NCBI RefSeq assembly: GCF_023898315.1
Contig: NC_064617.1
Span: forward strand, 718,101,202 to 718,165,201
Source of the DNA: Schistocerca nitens
Taxonomy: Eukaryota; Arthropoda; Insecta; Orthoptera; Acrididae
Length of the DNA: 64,000 bases
Direction: 5' to 3'
The notes below the pieces were generated by a model, which saw only the letters and a program-made list of their open reading frames with translations, searched no databases and was not told where the DNA came from. Both the position numbers and the translations under genes were made by a program. Position 1 is the stretch's first letter. Each line of letters opens with the position of its first letter. Shown in pieces: positions 20,967 to 31,197 of this stretch.

Positions 20967-21283
20967 CCACTCCGTCTACAGGCCACAAGTGGCCCATCGG
21001 GACCATCCGACCGCCGTGTCATCCTCAGAGGAGGATGCGGAAAGGAGGGGCATGGGGTCAGCACACCGCTCCCGGTCGTTATGATGGTATTCTTGACCGA
21101 AGCCGCTACTATTCGGTCGAGTAGCTCCTCAATTGGCATTACGAGGCTGAGTGCACCCCGAAAAATGGCAACAGCGCACGGCGGCCTGGATGGTCACCCA
21201 TCCAAGTGCCGACCACGCCCGATAGCGCTTAACTGCGGTGATCTCACGGGAACCGGTGTATCCACTGCGGCAAGGCCGTTGCC
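20967..21283 (-). repeat. 5S rRNA-derived SINE, complete copy
   Basis: On the minus strand the first ~115 bases begin GGCAACGGCCTTGCCGCAGT and include GATCACCGCAGTTAAGCGCT and CACTTGGATGGGTGACCATC. This is a near match to 5S rRNA through its A box and C box. A body of about 200 bases follows (GAGGAGCTACTCGACCGAAT ... CGGATGGTCCCGATGGGCCA). A perfect 14-base duplication GATTGATAATATCA (20953-20966 and 21284-21297) marks insertion by a LINE machinery. The head is a Pol III internal promoter, so this is not a ribosomal gene. Confidence 0.95.
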
Positions 21284-21398
21284 GATTGATAATATCATCG
21301 TTTTTAAAATTGTGAGGTAATGTTATGCTCACCACAGCAAACATGACAAAATGTAAGTGACTCAAAACAACAACAATACACCAGTAGACGCAGAGGAA

Positions 21399-21422
21399 GG
21401 CCACTGTAAATGTGGCCGAAAC
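21399..21422 (+). other. Hairpin followed by GAAAC
   Basis: GGCCAC, a 7-base loop and GTGGCC form a perfect 6-bp stem, immediately followed by GAAAC. Similar CTGA...GAAAC motifs lie at 23084, 24841, 42138 and 54491. The arrangement recalls stem II and the GAAA core of hammerhead ribozymes, but the CTGANGA side is degraded here. Confidence 0.4.
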
Positions 21423-21649
21423 GTTGGCTTCATCAGTGGTAAGTGTAACATGCCGAGAAAACTCTTATGTTAATTGACTCTAGCCGCAGAACATCACTAA
21501 TGCACGAAAAACACTAATGTACTCTGAAGGCCATTCCACCATCACAGTAAATTGTAGCTTTAATCATGGAATGTACGTGCACGAAGTTACATTCACATCC
21601 TACCTTGTCTTTTTGGTGCTTCACTTTTTTTGATAGACAGTTTTTATGG

Positions 21650-21746
21650 TCACCCACTAAGTGCCGACCACGCCCGATAGCGCTTAACTGCGGTGATCTC
21701 ACGGGAACCGGTGTATCCACTGCGGCAAGGCCGTTGCCGAATGGAG
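21650..21746 (-). repeat. 5S-derived SINE head only
   Basis: The minus strand again shows CGGCAACGGCCTTGCCGCAG through GTTAAGCGCTATCGGGCGTG and ends at ACTTAGTGGGTGACC. The head is almost identical to the copy at 20967-21283, but the body is missing. It is either a truncation or a local duplication, since the two heads lie within 500 bases. Confidence 0.88.
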
Positions 21747-22129
21747 GAGAGACGCTCAGCTGTGGTCCAGAGGTGTAACTGCAGTCTTGGGGGCCACGAG
21801 GTAAGTACTTAAAGTGACCCACTTGCCCTCTCCCCCTCCCCCTGCGTTCCCTCCATCACGCCTCCTACGTACCCACCCGATTCCCATCTCAAGAAAACGT
21901 TGCGCACATATCGATCCTCACCACTGTAGCATGCTGAGTGCAAAAAAGTCGTCGATGTACTCAACTGCTTCGACTGTTTCAGCTGTGGTTTCTGGTCCTG
22001 ATGAATCTGAATGAGGCATCTGGTGAACTGCTCCATGAAAGGAGTTGCTTTTTGATAAGCCTCTTAGCCTCTATAGCACCTCTGATGACTGGACTCAAAT
22101 CGCGACTTGATTCTTTGTTGTTTTTTTTT
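21747..22129. other. No recognised feature
   Basis: C-rich run near 21824-21846; otherwise nothing recognised. Confidence 0.35.
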
Positions 22130-22917
22130 TTTCAGTCCATTGTGCACAACACTGCAGGAGCATCTGCAGCGAATTGACGCATGGTGCAGGGAATGGCAAT
22201 TGAATCTCAATGTAGACAAGTGTAATGTGCTGCGAATACATAGAAAGAAAGATCCCTTATCATTTAGCTACAATATAGCAGGTCAGCAACTGGAAGCAGT
22301 TAATTCCATAAATTATCTGGGAGTACGCATTAGGAGTGATTTAAAATGGAATGATCATATAAAGTTGATCGTCGGTAAAGCAGATGCCAGACTGAGATTC
22401 ATTGGAAGAGTCCTAAGGAAATGCAATCCGAAAACAAAGGAAGTAGGTTACAGTACGCTTGTTCGCCCACTGCTTGAATACTGCTCAGCAGTGTGGGATC
22501 CGTACCAGATAGGGTTGATAGAAGAGATAGAGAAGATCCAACGGAGAGCAGCGCACTTCGTTACAGGATCATTTAAAAATCGCGAAAGCGTTACGGAGAT
22601 GATAAACTCCAGTGGAAGACTCTGCAGGAGAGACGCTCAGAAGCTCGGTACGGGCTTTTGTTGAAGTTTCGAGAACATACCTTCACCGAGGAGTCGAGCA
22701 GTATATTGCTCCCTCCTACGTGTATCTCGCGAAGTGACCATGAGGATAAAATCAGAGAGATTAGAGCCCACACAGAGGCATACCGACAACCTTTCTTTCC
22801 ACGAACAATACGAGCCTGGAATAGAAGGGAGAACCGATAGAGCTACTCAAGGTACCCTCCGCCACACACCGTCAGGTGGCTTGCGGGGTATGGATGTAGA
22901 TGTAGATGTAGAACACT
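22130..22917 (+). pseudogene. 5'-truncated LINE, RT C-terminal part
   Basis: One frame reads HLQRIDAWCREWQLNLNVDK, then NYLGVRIRSDLKWNDHI and STLVRPLLEYCSAVWDPYQI. This is the thumb and connection region after the catalytic RT core in Jockey/CR1-like LINEs. A frameshift at about 22640 leads to a second frame ending FFPRTIRAWNRRENR. The 3' end is a (GATGTA)n tail at 22892-22912, used by many arthropod LINEs instead of poly(A). The catalytic core is absent (5' truncation), so it is inactive. Confidence 0.85.
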
Positions 22918-23083
22918 CCTGATAAGCGCTCCGGCGTAGCCTTCGCCAAAACGCTTGGGCCCATGTTTTCCCTTTCGTCCTGTAGGTACCATTAACTGGT
23001 GTTCGAGAGTGTTCTTTGACCTCGTAAAGGAAGCAAATGATTGTCATATCTTACAACAGTTTAGATCGCAATAATATTTTTTA

Positions 23084-23122
23084 ATGACTGGCTTCGACTT
23101 TATGCAGAAGTCATCTTCAGAA
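23084..23122 (-). other. Hammerhead-like motif, minus strand
   Basis: The minus strand reads CTGAAGAT, GACTT, a 7-base loop, AAGTC, then GAAGCCAGTC. The GACTT/AAGTC pair forms a 5-bp stem between a CUGANGA-like and a GAAA-like box (GAAG here). This is the layout of hammerhead stem II. The core mismatch and an extra U argue against activity. Confidence 0.35.
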
Positions 23123-24840
23123 AATGAGCACCGTAAGAACAAGAACTACAGAGTTACAGAAAGTTTGACGAGAATGGCGTCAAAGGAAAGTAGCGATGGC
23201 GTCAAAGTAAAGTAGCGATGCAACACTTGTCTGGTGGCTACTCGGATGTTCACGCGGCAACACGATCGTAAACTGGTTATTGATGGCTGTAGAGCCACGC
23301 GTTAGACTGCAAATCTCGCGCCGAAAAGGGATTACGTCAGCCCCAGCAATGGTAAACGCTTCACAAAATGTGAGTTATTCATGTCGTATGGAATTTACAA
23401 AATAAGCTGTCGTAAACTAAATACGAATATATAAATAGTTAAATAGTTACAGATTGTCAGACAAGTTGTCTTTTTTATGATAAAATAAGTGAGCTTACAG
23501 CTTGAGAGAAGATGTAGTGCCACCTAGAGCCTCTGGTACGAGTGACAAAGACGTCGTTCTCATTAGTTCCAAACCGACAATCAAAATAACACTACAAAAA
23601 TAGTTATTTTTATATACGTGCTAGTATAACGTGGTATACTACTAGCAGTTAATTGCATTAAATAATGAAAATATCAAAAAATATAGCTATCTCTGTATAA
23701 CTGTTGAGTAATGCCCTCTGGTGTGTACTCGAAGTGACGCCGTTGTCAAGGTAACACAGAGAAGAAATGGCAGCTAATACATCAGAGAAGTACAGACAGG
23801 GACGCCGACTGTAGTCATGGTAAGGGTACAAATCGATATCTTGAACGACCTTTGCGTGGAGGACCCCTGTGACTGGTTGATAGAAGACTGTAAAAGATCG
23901 TTAGCACATGACGAAGTGTATTTGGTAGATAGTCGATGTCAACAGAATATCTTTTTGTATTGGCGTTACATTGCGCGTAATACAATGTTCTTTTAAACTA
24001 GTTGTATCACCAGATCGCTGTTACTCCTCTGGACCATATTGTCCTAATTTATGTCATATCTTTACCTCAGAATGATTTAATCTTTGATTATTTTAGCATA
24101 GTGAAATAATTGTCTTGACTGATTAATTTTAATGTTTTACCGCTGTTTCAATACTTCCTTACTTCTTTTTTTTCTTTCTTCCGGGCATTTGGAACAACTT
24201 ATTCTTGGGACACCACAGCCCAGTTGCGATCCTGCTGTTATCGATGAATGGTTACCGCAATTGTGCGGTTATTATTTACCGCATTTACTCTTAGAATAAA
24301 CAACATTCCAAGATGTGACGCAGCTCCTAACAACACAGGGGTCTCTGCAGGGGCCCACACCCGTTGCTTAGCATGTTTCAGACGCGGTGACCACCGAGCA
24401 ACATGAATATATCCGTCCCAGTGAGCAAAATTTTAAGAAAACTGTGAAGTGCAGTAAAAGCAGCCAGAAGGTAAGCTGCCAACAGCCAATCCGTTGCACC
24501 TAAAACACAGGTGTCAAATAAATTACATTTTTCTGCGGACGTGTAACATAAATTCTCACAGACATATAACGTTAATGAATTTGGAGATCTTCGACACTGC
24601 AGTTATATTCAAGGTAATCTGATATTCCAAACCAGTCATCCAACATGTTTATCAAGAATATTTGCAGGCGACTGTCAACGGCACCGATATACTTGGAGAA
24701 ATGCATGATTTCCTGCTTGCTTAAGCCTGTATTATGGTGTTAAGTATCATTTTCTGATGCTTTCAAGTCAGCAATAGCGAATACTTTTCTTGTTTAAAGG
24801 TATGTACAACATGTGCAGTTGTCACAATTGATATTTTTCC

Positions 24841-24880
24841 ACTGAAAAGATGATCCTTGCTCGAAACCGGTAGTGAATAA
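24841..24880 (+). other. Hammerhead-like motif, plus strand
   Basis: CTGAAAAGATGATCCTTGCT followed by CGAAACCGGTAG. The GAAACCGGT end is shared with the copy at 42138 on the minus strand. It lies about 80 bases left of the foldback element at 24961. Confidence 0.35.
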
Positions 24881-25430
24881 ATGTATTGCAAGGCAGGACA
24901 GTATGTATATGTTTATCAAGGTTTGTCTGAAGAGCTTGTGTTGGACGACCATGAATTTATACTGGGTGGTCAGAAACATTCTTAAAAACTTGTAAGGGTG
25001 TCGCACACAAGGCTGTGTTGAGAAATAATTGATGAGAAAAAGTTCGATACGTTGCTCCGAGTTAACTAGCATTGAAGTTAGCCAATCACACCATAACGCG
25101 AGAGAATTCAAGCGGCCCGTCAGGGACGGTGACGCCAGACATATTCTTCGATTGGTTTCCTAAAAGTTAACAAGCGAGAGATAATACAAAAATCTGGAGA
25201 TGGGGCGGTAGTAAGGATAGAAACCGAGCCAAAGACTGAGCTGCTTACTGAGCTACCATCTACGCTATGAGGACAGCTAATTACACTGAGGTGGCAAAAG
25301 TCATGGAATAACGATATGCGCCTATACAGATGGTGGTAGTATCGCATACACAATATATAAAAAGGAAGTGCATTGGCGGAGCTGTCATTTCTACTCGGGT
25401 ACTTCATGTCAAAATGGTTCCGACGTGATT

Positions 25431-25629
25431 CAAATAGTTCAAATGGCTCTAAGCACTATGGGACTTAACATCTGATGAATCAGTCCCCTAGACTTAGAAC
25501 TACTTAAACCTAACTAACCTAAGGACATCACACACATCCATGCCCGAGGAAGGATTCGAACCTGCGACCGTAGCAGCAGCGCGGTTCCGGACTGAAGCGC
25601 CTAGAACCGCTCGGCCACAGCAGCCGCCT
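25431..25629 (-). repeat. tRNA-derived SINE X inside C1
   Basis: The minus-strand head GGCGGCTGCTGTGGCCGAGC, B box GGTTCGAATCC and body CCTTAGGTTAGTTAGGTTTA are all present. A perfect 10-base duplication CGACGTGATT (25421-25430 and 25630-25639) flanks it. It sits just before the C1 transposase start codon. Confidence 0.94.
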
Positions 25630-26259
25630 CGACGTGATTATGGCCGCACGACGGGAATTAACAGACTTTGAACGCGGTATGGTAGTTGGAGCTACACGCA
25701 TGGAACATTCCATTTCGGAAATCGTTAGGAAATTCAGTAATCCGAAGTCCACAGAGTCAAGAGCGTGCCGAGAATAGCAAATTTCAGACATTTCCTCTCA
25801 CCTCGAACAACATAGTATTCGACGGCCTTCATTTAAAGACCGAGAGCAGCGGCGTTTGAGTAGAGTTCTCAGTGCTAACAGACAAGCAACATTGCGTGAA
25901 ACAACCGCAGAAATCAATGAGGACGTACGACAAACGTATTTGTAAGGACAGTGCGGCGAACTCTGGCGTTAATCGACTATGGCAGCGGATGATCAATGCG
26001 AGTGCCTTTGCTAACAGCACAACACCACCCGCAGCGCCTCTCCTGGGCTCGTGACCATAGACCACTGGAAAACTGTGGCCTGGCCAGATGAGTCCCGATT
26101 TCAGTTGGTAAGAGCTGATCATAGGGTTCGAGTGTGGCGCAGAACCCCCGAAGCCATGGATCCAACTGGTAACAAGGCACGGTGCAAGCTGGTGGTGGCT
26201 CCATAATGGTGTGGGCTTGTTTTACATGGAATGGACTATGTTGTCCGGTCCACGGCTGA

Positions 26260-27511
26260 ATGAGGAAAGTTTCCAACCGATTTCTCATACACAAACAGCA
26301 GTTGACCGACGTTGCCTGGTGAAACGTTGTTCTGATGCCTCGTGTAAGAAGCAGAAATGCGTACGATCTCGTTTCCGTCTTTGATAAAGGTCGGATTGTA
26401 GCCTATCGCGATTGCGGTTTATCGTATCGCGACATTGCTGCTCGCGTTGGTCGAGATCCAATGCCTGTTAGCAGAATATGGAATCGGTGGGTTCAGGAGG
26501 GTAATACGGAACGCCGTACTGGATCCCAACGGCCTCGTATCACTAGCAGTCGAGATGACAGGCATCTTATCCGCATGGCTGTAACGGATCGTGCAACCAC
26601 GTCTCGATCCCTGAGTCAACAGATGGGGACGTTTGCAAGACAACAACCATCTGCACAAACAGTTCGACGACGTTTGCAGCAGCATGGACTATCAGCTCGG
26701 AGACCATGGCTGCGGTTACCCTTGACGCTGCATCACAGACAGGAGCGCCTGCGATGGTGTACTCAACGACGAACCTGGGTGCACGAATGGCAGAACGTCA
26801 TTTTTTTCGGATGAATCCAGGTTCTGTTTACAGCATCATGATGGTCGCACCCGTGTTTTGGCGACATCGCGGTGAACGCACATTAGAAGCGTGTATTCGT
26901 CATCGCCATACTGGCGTATCACCCGGCGTGATGTCATGGGGTGCCTTTGGTTACACGTCTCGGTCACCTCTTGTTCGCATTGACGGCACTTTGAACAGTG
27001 GTCGTTACATTTCAGATGTGTTACGACCCGTGGCTCTACCCTTCATTCGATCCCTGCGAAACCCAACATTTCAGCAGGATAATGCACGACCGCATGTTGC
27101 ACGTCCAGTACGGGCCTTTGTGGATACAGAAAATGTTCGACTGCTGCCCTGGCCAGCACATTCTCTAGATCTCTCACCAATTTAAAACGTCTGGTCAATG
27201 GTGGCCCAGCAACTGGCTCGTTACAGTACGCCGGTCACTACTCTTGATGAGCTGTGGTATCGTGTTTAAGCTGCATGGGCAGCTGTACCTTACACGCCAT
27301 CCAAGCTCTGTTTGACTCAATGCCCAGGCGTATCAAGGCCGTTATTACGGGCAGAGTTGGTTGTTCTGGGAACCGATTTCTCAGGATCTATCCACCCAAA
27401 TTGCGTGAAAATGTAATCACATGCCAGTTCTAGTATAATATATTTGTCCAATGAATACCCGTTTGCCATCTGCATTTCTTCTTGGTGTAGCAATTTTAAT
27501 GGCCAGTAGTG
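26260..27511 (+). mobile_element. Tc1-like element A3, 5'-truncated
   Basis: The right terminus (TTTTAATGGCCAGTAGTG, then TA) is intact. The left ~200 bases of family A are missing; the copy begins at TGAGGAAAGTTTCCAACCGA. To its right the sequence continues as GTTCTAAGTCTAGG, the family X SINE body split exactly at a TA. A3 therefore landed in a SINE that was itself inside C1. Confidence 0.88.
26335..27430 (+). pseudogene. Tc1 transposase, A3
   Basis: Starts MPRVRSRNAYDLVSVFDKGR and keeps the helix-turn-helix (SYRDIAARVGRDPMPVSRIW). It shares with A2 the seven-T frameshift before the first catalytic Asp (ends HEWQNVIFFG). The second part, in a new frame, reads EACIRHRHTGVSPGVMSWGA, then FQQDNARPHVARPV and SLDLSPI. 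There the catalytic Glu codon GAA is changed to TAA. Both the frameshift and the loss of the catalytic residue make it inactive. Confidence 0.9.
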
Positions 27512-27513
27512 TA

Positions 27514-27587
27514 GTTCTAAGTCTAGGGCACTGATGACCTCAGATGTTAAGTCCTATAGTGCTTACTGCCATTTGAACCATTTTTTG
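27514..27587 (+). repeat. SINE X 3' fragment
   Basis: GTTCTAAGTCTAGGGCACTG through GCCATTTGAACCATTTTTTG is the last third of the family X body. The 5' two-thirds are missing, removed by the same deletion that truncated A3. Confidence 0.88.
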
Positions 27588-28087
27588 AATGCGCCATTAC
27601 ACCTGGCCACAATTGTTCGCGATGGTTTGAAGAACATTCTGGACAATTCGAGCGAATGATTTGGCCCCTCAGATCACTCGACATGAGTCTCATCGAACAT
27701 TTATAGCACATAATCGAGAGATCAGTTTGTGCACAGAATCCTGCACCGGGACAGTTTCGCAAATATTGACGGTTACGGAAGCACCATGGCTCAATATTTC
27801 TGCAGGGGTCTTCCAATGACTTGTTGAGCCCACGCCACGTCTAGCTGCTGCGGGCAAAAGGAGGTGCGACACGATATTAGGAAGTATCCCAGGACTTTAG
27901 TCAGCTCACTGTATATCTGGCGGGCCGCTTGAATTTGCGAGCGCAAGGCCTGTTTGGCTGACTTCAACGTTAATTATCTAGGAAACGGTGCAACGTATAG
28001 AACTTTTTTTTCCAAGCAATTATTTCTCAGCAGAACCTAGTCTGCAACATCCTTAAAAGCGTTTCGGACTGTTTCTGACCACCTTGT

Positions 28088-28261
28088 ATATCTTATAATT
28101 ACAAGAAAATGCTATAGATTATACATTCTTCTACGAAGTTCCCGTGCCAAATGATCTCTGTTTTGGCTCGTATAGACATTGTCGAAAACATCACCGAGTC
28201 GTGTCGAAACACGTGTTTTTCATTCAAATATAGTAAGAAATAATGCATTTTTCTGTCCGTA
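28088..28261. other. No recognised feature
   Basis: A short AT-rich spacer between the foldback element and a SINE. Confidence 0.4.
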
Positions 28262-28482
28262 GCTAGTGCCCAAGGGGTTAGCATCGCTGCCTGTGCATGG
28301 CTGGTCCCGGGTTCGATTGCCGGACGGATCGGAGATTTTCTTCGCTCAGGGTCTGGATGATTGTGTTGGTATGATTATTGCATATAACCTTCATCGACGC
28401 GAAAGTCGCTGAAATGGTGTCAAATAGAAAGACTTGAAGCACGCGGCCGAACAGCCCCAGACCGGGTCTCCCGGCCAATTCC
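28262..28482 (+). repeat. tRNA-derived SINE, family W
   Basis: An A-box-like segment CCAAGGGGTTAGCATCGCTG precedes the B box GGGTTCGATTGCC (28310-28322). The body has CGGAGATTTTCTTCGCTCAG, ATCGACGCGAAAGTCGCTGA and GTCAAATAGAAAGACTTG. The head-adjacent block CGGAGATTTTC also occurs in the chimeric SINE at 14738, which then switches to the X body. Confidence 0.85.
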
Positions 28483-29333
28483 ATTTCATACATTTCCATT
28501 ACTATTTCTAACGATAATAGACGAATTTCAAACATTAAGATGTATTTTTGCCAGAAAAATAACTTGCATTTTAAATCATAGTGGCATGAAATTCGATATG
28601 AAACTGTTACCGCTTTCGTGTAATTAAATAAGTTTCGTCAGTTTTTCTGTTTGCGCCAGTGCAGTTCGCGTTCTCAGTCGCAGTACAGTGCGCCCACATT
28701 TTCCTGGCATCTCGACTCCTTAACGTTGGGTCGGTAGATGTTGACTGAATTCGAACAGCTACTGTAAGTTGAAGCTTCTCGCTGTCAACTATAACGATCA
28801 AACGATTGTGATCGCATTGGGCTTGACACTATATTCGTCATTATTTAATGTTTCATTCCTGTGATACGTAGTTTATAGCAGTGAGTATCAGTCGTACGTG
28901 GCCTCTTACACCATCGTGTATTCCATGGCCTGGCACAACAAATAGTTCTGCCGATGATTTCATTAAGTGCCCCAGACCCGAGCAATGTATCGCTAGCACT
29001 GGCGCTAGCAGTTACCATTTTCAATCGGTTACACTAGTGGTTTATCAAGCAGTTTCAACCAATATTTCGAACGCCATTGTGTCAGGAGGTTCTGCTGTTG
29101 AAAATTATCTGATTGTTTGACTAATACTAGTAGAAAAAATTTCAAGAGCTGAAGTGTATTAAATTTGTTTTAGAAGGTTTTTGGTTCAAAACTGTAACAT
29201 ATTCACTAAGAAAGTGTTCAGTCTTAAACTAGATGCTGCTTATAGAAAAAACCTAGTTCCACAATTTTAGGATTATCTTTCTGCTTTCACTTTCGTGCGT
29301 AATTTTTCATTTTTCAGTCGCTACTTGGAGAAT
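28483..29333. other. No recognised feature
   Basis: About 850 bases without gene or repeat signature. A short frame at 28881-29120 shows no motif. Confidence 0.4.
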
Positions 29334-29442
29334 GGCAGTTCAAATTCCCATCCGACCACCCAGATTTAGGTTTTCAGTGATTTCTGTAAATCACTAAAGA
29401 TGAAAGCCAGTATGATCCCTTTGAAAGAGCGCGAAAATGCCT
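29334..29442 (+). repeat. SINE Z fragment
   Basis: GCAGTTCAAATTCCCATCCG carries a decayed B box. CCCAGATTTAGGTTTTCAGT and CCCTTTGAAAGAGCGCGAAA then match the body of the SINE at 13952. Both ends are lost. Confidence 0.7.
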
Positions 29443-30034
29443 ACATTTTGATTCTGTGATGAATTTGGTTAGAATGTTACAATAAAATTTGTTATGTGGT
29501 TTACTCCCCTTATGTTCCAAGTACCTTGATGCTTATGCTGCGTGATTTTCTGTGTCTAATTGCATTTAACCTACATGCGTTAATTTTTTAGAACAGTTCT
29601 TTTCAAAGTGGATAGCCTAAGTCTATGTTATAGGATATATTATATTTTCCATTCATGCCGACTGTGTTGTGTAGATCCTTCCAATGTGAATTAAGTAAAT
29701 ACATCTTGGAGTCATCAATCTCGCTGTTGACTTAACGGTAGTATATGTTGATATCTAGTCCCCATCGTTCTATAGATCTACGAGTCCTTTTATTTTAGCA
29801 GGAGGATATACTTCGTTTGACTGGTCGATTTTACAAATTTTTCCTTTTTTTCGTTTCAATTATTCCTTTTTTCAGTTTTTTTTTCGGGCACCTGGGACTC
29901 CTTATTTCCAGGGCCCCAGGGCAATGCCCCGGTTGTCCCAGCCTATTTACGCCATAGCATGCCCTACTACTGGTCCTGATAAAAAGTCTAGATCGCCGTT
30001 GAATCAATTTCCCCACTGAAAGACACCGTAGCTC
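29443..30034. other. No recognised gene
   Basis: T-rich stretch near 29835-29885, then GGGCACCTGGGACTCCTTAT, which faintly matches a phrase near 24180. Nothing codes. Confidence 0.35.
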
Positions 30035-30450
30035 AGCGCGGTAGCTCAGCTTGTTAGGTCAAGAGACTGGCCACCCTCTGTAATGAAAAACGTGTAGAGG
30101 TTCTCGTCGATGGAATTTCAAAGATATTATACGACATCCGCACTGAATCACTGACGACAGAACGATACAAAAATTGTTCGTCGTATCTGGCTGCCCTTTA
30201 GAGGACCCAGGCTCGATTCCCGGTACTGCCAGGGATTTTTCCTTGGTGGGAGGACTGGAACTCGGCCTAAGGAAGTGAACCGACGAGCTATTTGTGTGGC
30301 AAGTAGCGGCCCCAAGATAAAGAACGCCGACTACGGGCGGGAGAGCGGTGTGTTGACCCCACACCCCTCCATATAGCATCCAATGTCGCCGTTGGCAGAG
30401 GATGACTCGGCGATCGGTCTGTCCCGATTGGCTCATTAGGACCCGAATCC
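30035..30450 (+). repeat. tRNA-headed SINE with family Y body
   Basis: An A-box-like GCGGTAGCTCAGCTTGTTAG (about 30039) and the B box GGCTCGATTCCCGG (about 30209) lie about 150 bases apart, which suggests an insertion in the head. After CCTTGGTGGGAGGACTGGAA the body has GACGAGCTATTTGTGTGGCA, GCGGTGTGTTGACCCCACAC and GATCGGTCTGTCCCGATTGG. These match the body of the 5S-headed SINE at 20967. The same body is thus carried behind two unrelated Pol III promoters. Confidence 0.75.
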
Positions 30451-30688
30451 GGATCTTTGCTTGCTTCTTTACATTTGTCAACACCAAGTACTGTGATTGA
30501 GGGGAGCGTTTTGGTTCCAATCAAGACACAATGTGAATACTGTCCACGTTTGCATTAATGTGCAGATATTTTCAGTGCATTACAGACACAAAGATATAAA
30601 CAGGGTGAGATATGATACGAAATGCCATCACAATGCAAAAAGTCACTGGAGACCATGGGTCGCTTTTACCAATATATTAGGAAATCAT
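30451..30688. other. No recognised feature
   Basis: A spacer between a SINE and the LINE tail. Confidence 0.35.
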
Positions 30689-30881
30689 CATCGTCGTCGT
30701 CATCATCATCATCATCTTCGTATCCTTCCAGTGAGACGGGTACGGTGTTTATGAACAATTTACTTGTCTTGATATTATTTTCCAGTTTGCTCCTCTAACT
30801 CTTCAGTTCTTCTTAATCTGATCCAGCCATCTTTTTCTGTGTGATCTTATCCGTCTTTTTTCGTGCTCATTTCCGTCCATG
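30689..30881 (-). repeat. LINE 3' end with (GAT)n tail
   Basis: On the minus strand RRIRSHRKRWLDQIKK is the usual C-terminus of RTE-like LINE proteins (RGRPRxRWLDQI). It is followed, after stops, by a (GAT)n and (GAC)n tail at 30689-30717. It is the continuation of the RT fragment at 41613-42005. The two were one LINE before the mariner at 30884-41612 inserted at a TA. Confidence 0.7.
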
Positions 30882-31197
30882 TACGAGGGGGGACCCAAAA
30901 ATAACCAGAATCTATCTGTTGCACAAGCACGCTTTGTAGTTAGAAGTTACGCGTTGTGCCGTTAGGTGGTGTTAGTTTGGGGTCTCCCAGGTCACTCACA
31001 AGAACTCCCCATCGCACCTCTCTCAGACTTAGTCGTACAATGACCCAGGGGACAGCCCGTCAAAAACTGAACACAGATCAAGCATGAAGCCGGAAAGAAG
31101 GTACACTGAACTGTGAAAAAAGAAGCAAAATAGGCAAAATAGAAATAGTGAACGGTGCAAGTTTAATGTGTGTAGAGTTGAACGTATTGTAAGTAGG

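Larger units (their letters stand above)
22918..24960. other. Mostly unrecognised; small tandem repeat
   Basis: 2 kb without a gene. It holds a two-unit 22-base tandem repeat (ATGGCGTCAAAGGAAAGTAG and a near copy, 23174-23217) and two hammerhead-like hairpin motifs (23084-23122, 24841-24880). A phrase TTCCGGGCATTTGGAACAAC near 24180 resembles TTTCGGGCACCTGGGACTCC near 29882, which hints at another diverged repeat family. Confidence 0.35.
25637..27885 (+). pseudogene. Tc1-like transposase, C1, split
   Basis: Begins ATGGCCGCACGACGGGAATT, reading MAARRELTDFERGMVVGATR with a helix-turn-helix, and meets a stop soon after (ESRACRE). Further fragments are FKDREQRRLSRVLSANRQAT and the first catalytic region (DESRFQLVRADHRVRVW). 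From 26260 to 27587 other elements intervene. The second-Asp region is lost, and ending sequence follows (about 27590-27885). C1 coding sequence is missing at the junction, so a deletion accompanied or followed the insertion. Dead. Confidence 0.75.
25284..27911 (+). mobile_element. Tc1-like element C1, twice interrupted
   Basis: The left terminus CACTGAGGTGGCAAAAGTCA follows TA. The right end (TTTAGTCAGCTCACTG, then TA) is its decayed complement. It is split by a SINE at 25431-25629 and by a SINE remnant plus element A3 at about 26260-27587. On the far side the transposase resumes (AATGCGCCATTACACCTGGC) and runs to the right terminus. It sits inside the foldback element. Confidence 0.85.
24961..28087. 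repeat. Foldback element with ~165-base arms
   Basis: The left arm (24961-25123) starts TGGGTGGTCAGAAACATTCT and ends AATTCAAGCGGCCCG. The right arm (27916-28087) is its reverse complement. Shared landmarks on both arms include GAGAAATAATTG, ATACGTTGC and GAAGT(T/C)AGCCAA. About 165 bases separated the arms before Tc1-like C1 inserted at 25284. The spacer has a tRNA-like GGTAGCTCAGTAAGC on the minus strand. No transposase is encoded, so it is a non-autonomous MITE-like element. Confidence 0.85.

Noticed and set aside
21170-21283. 5S rRNA gene
   Set aside because: It carries substitutions, is followed by a SINE body and is bounded by a target duplication, so it is a SINE head.
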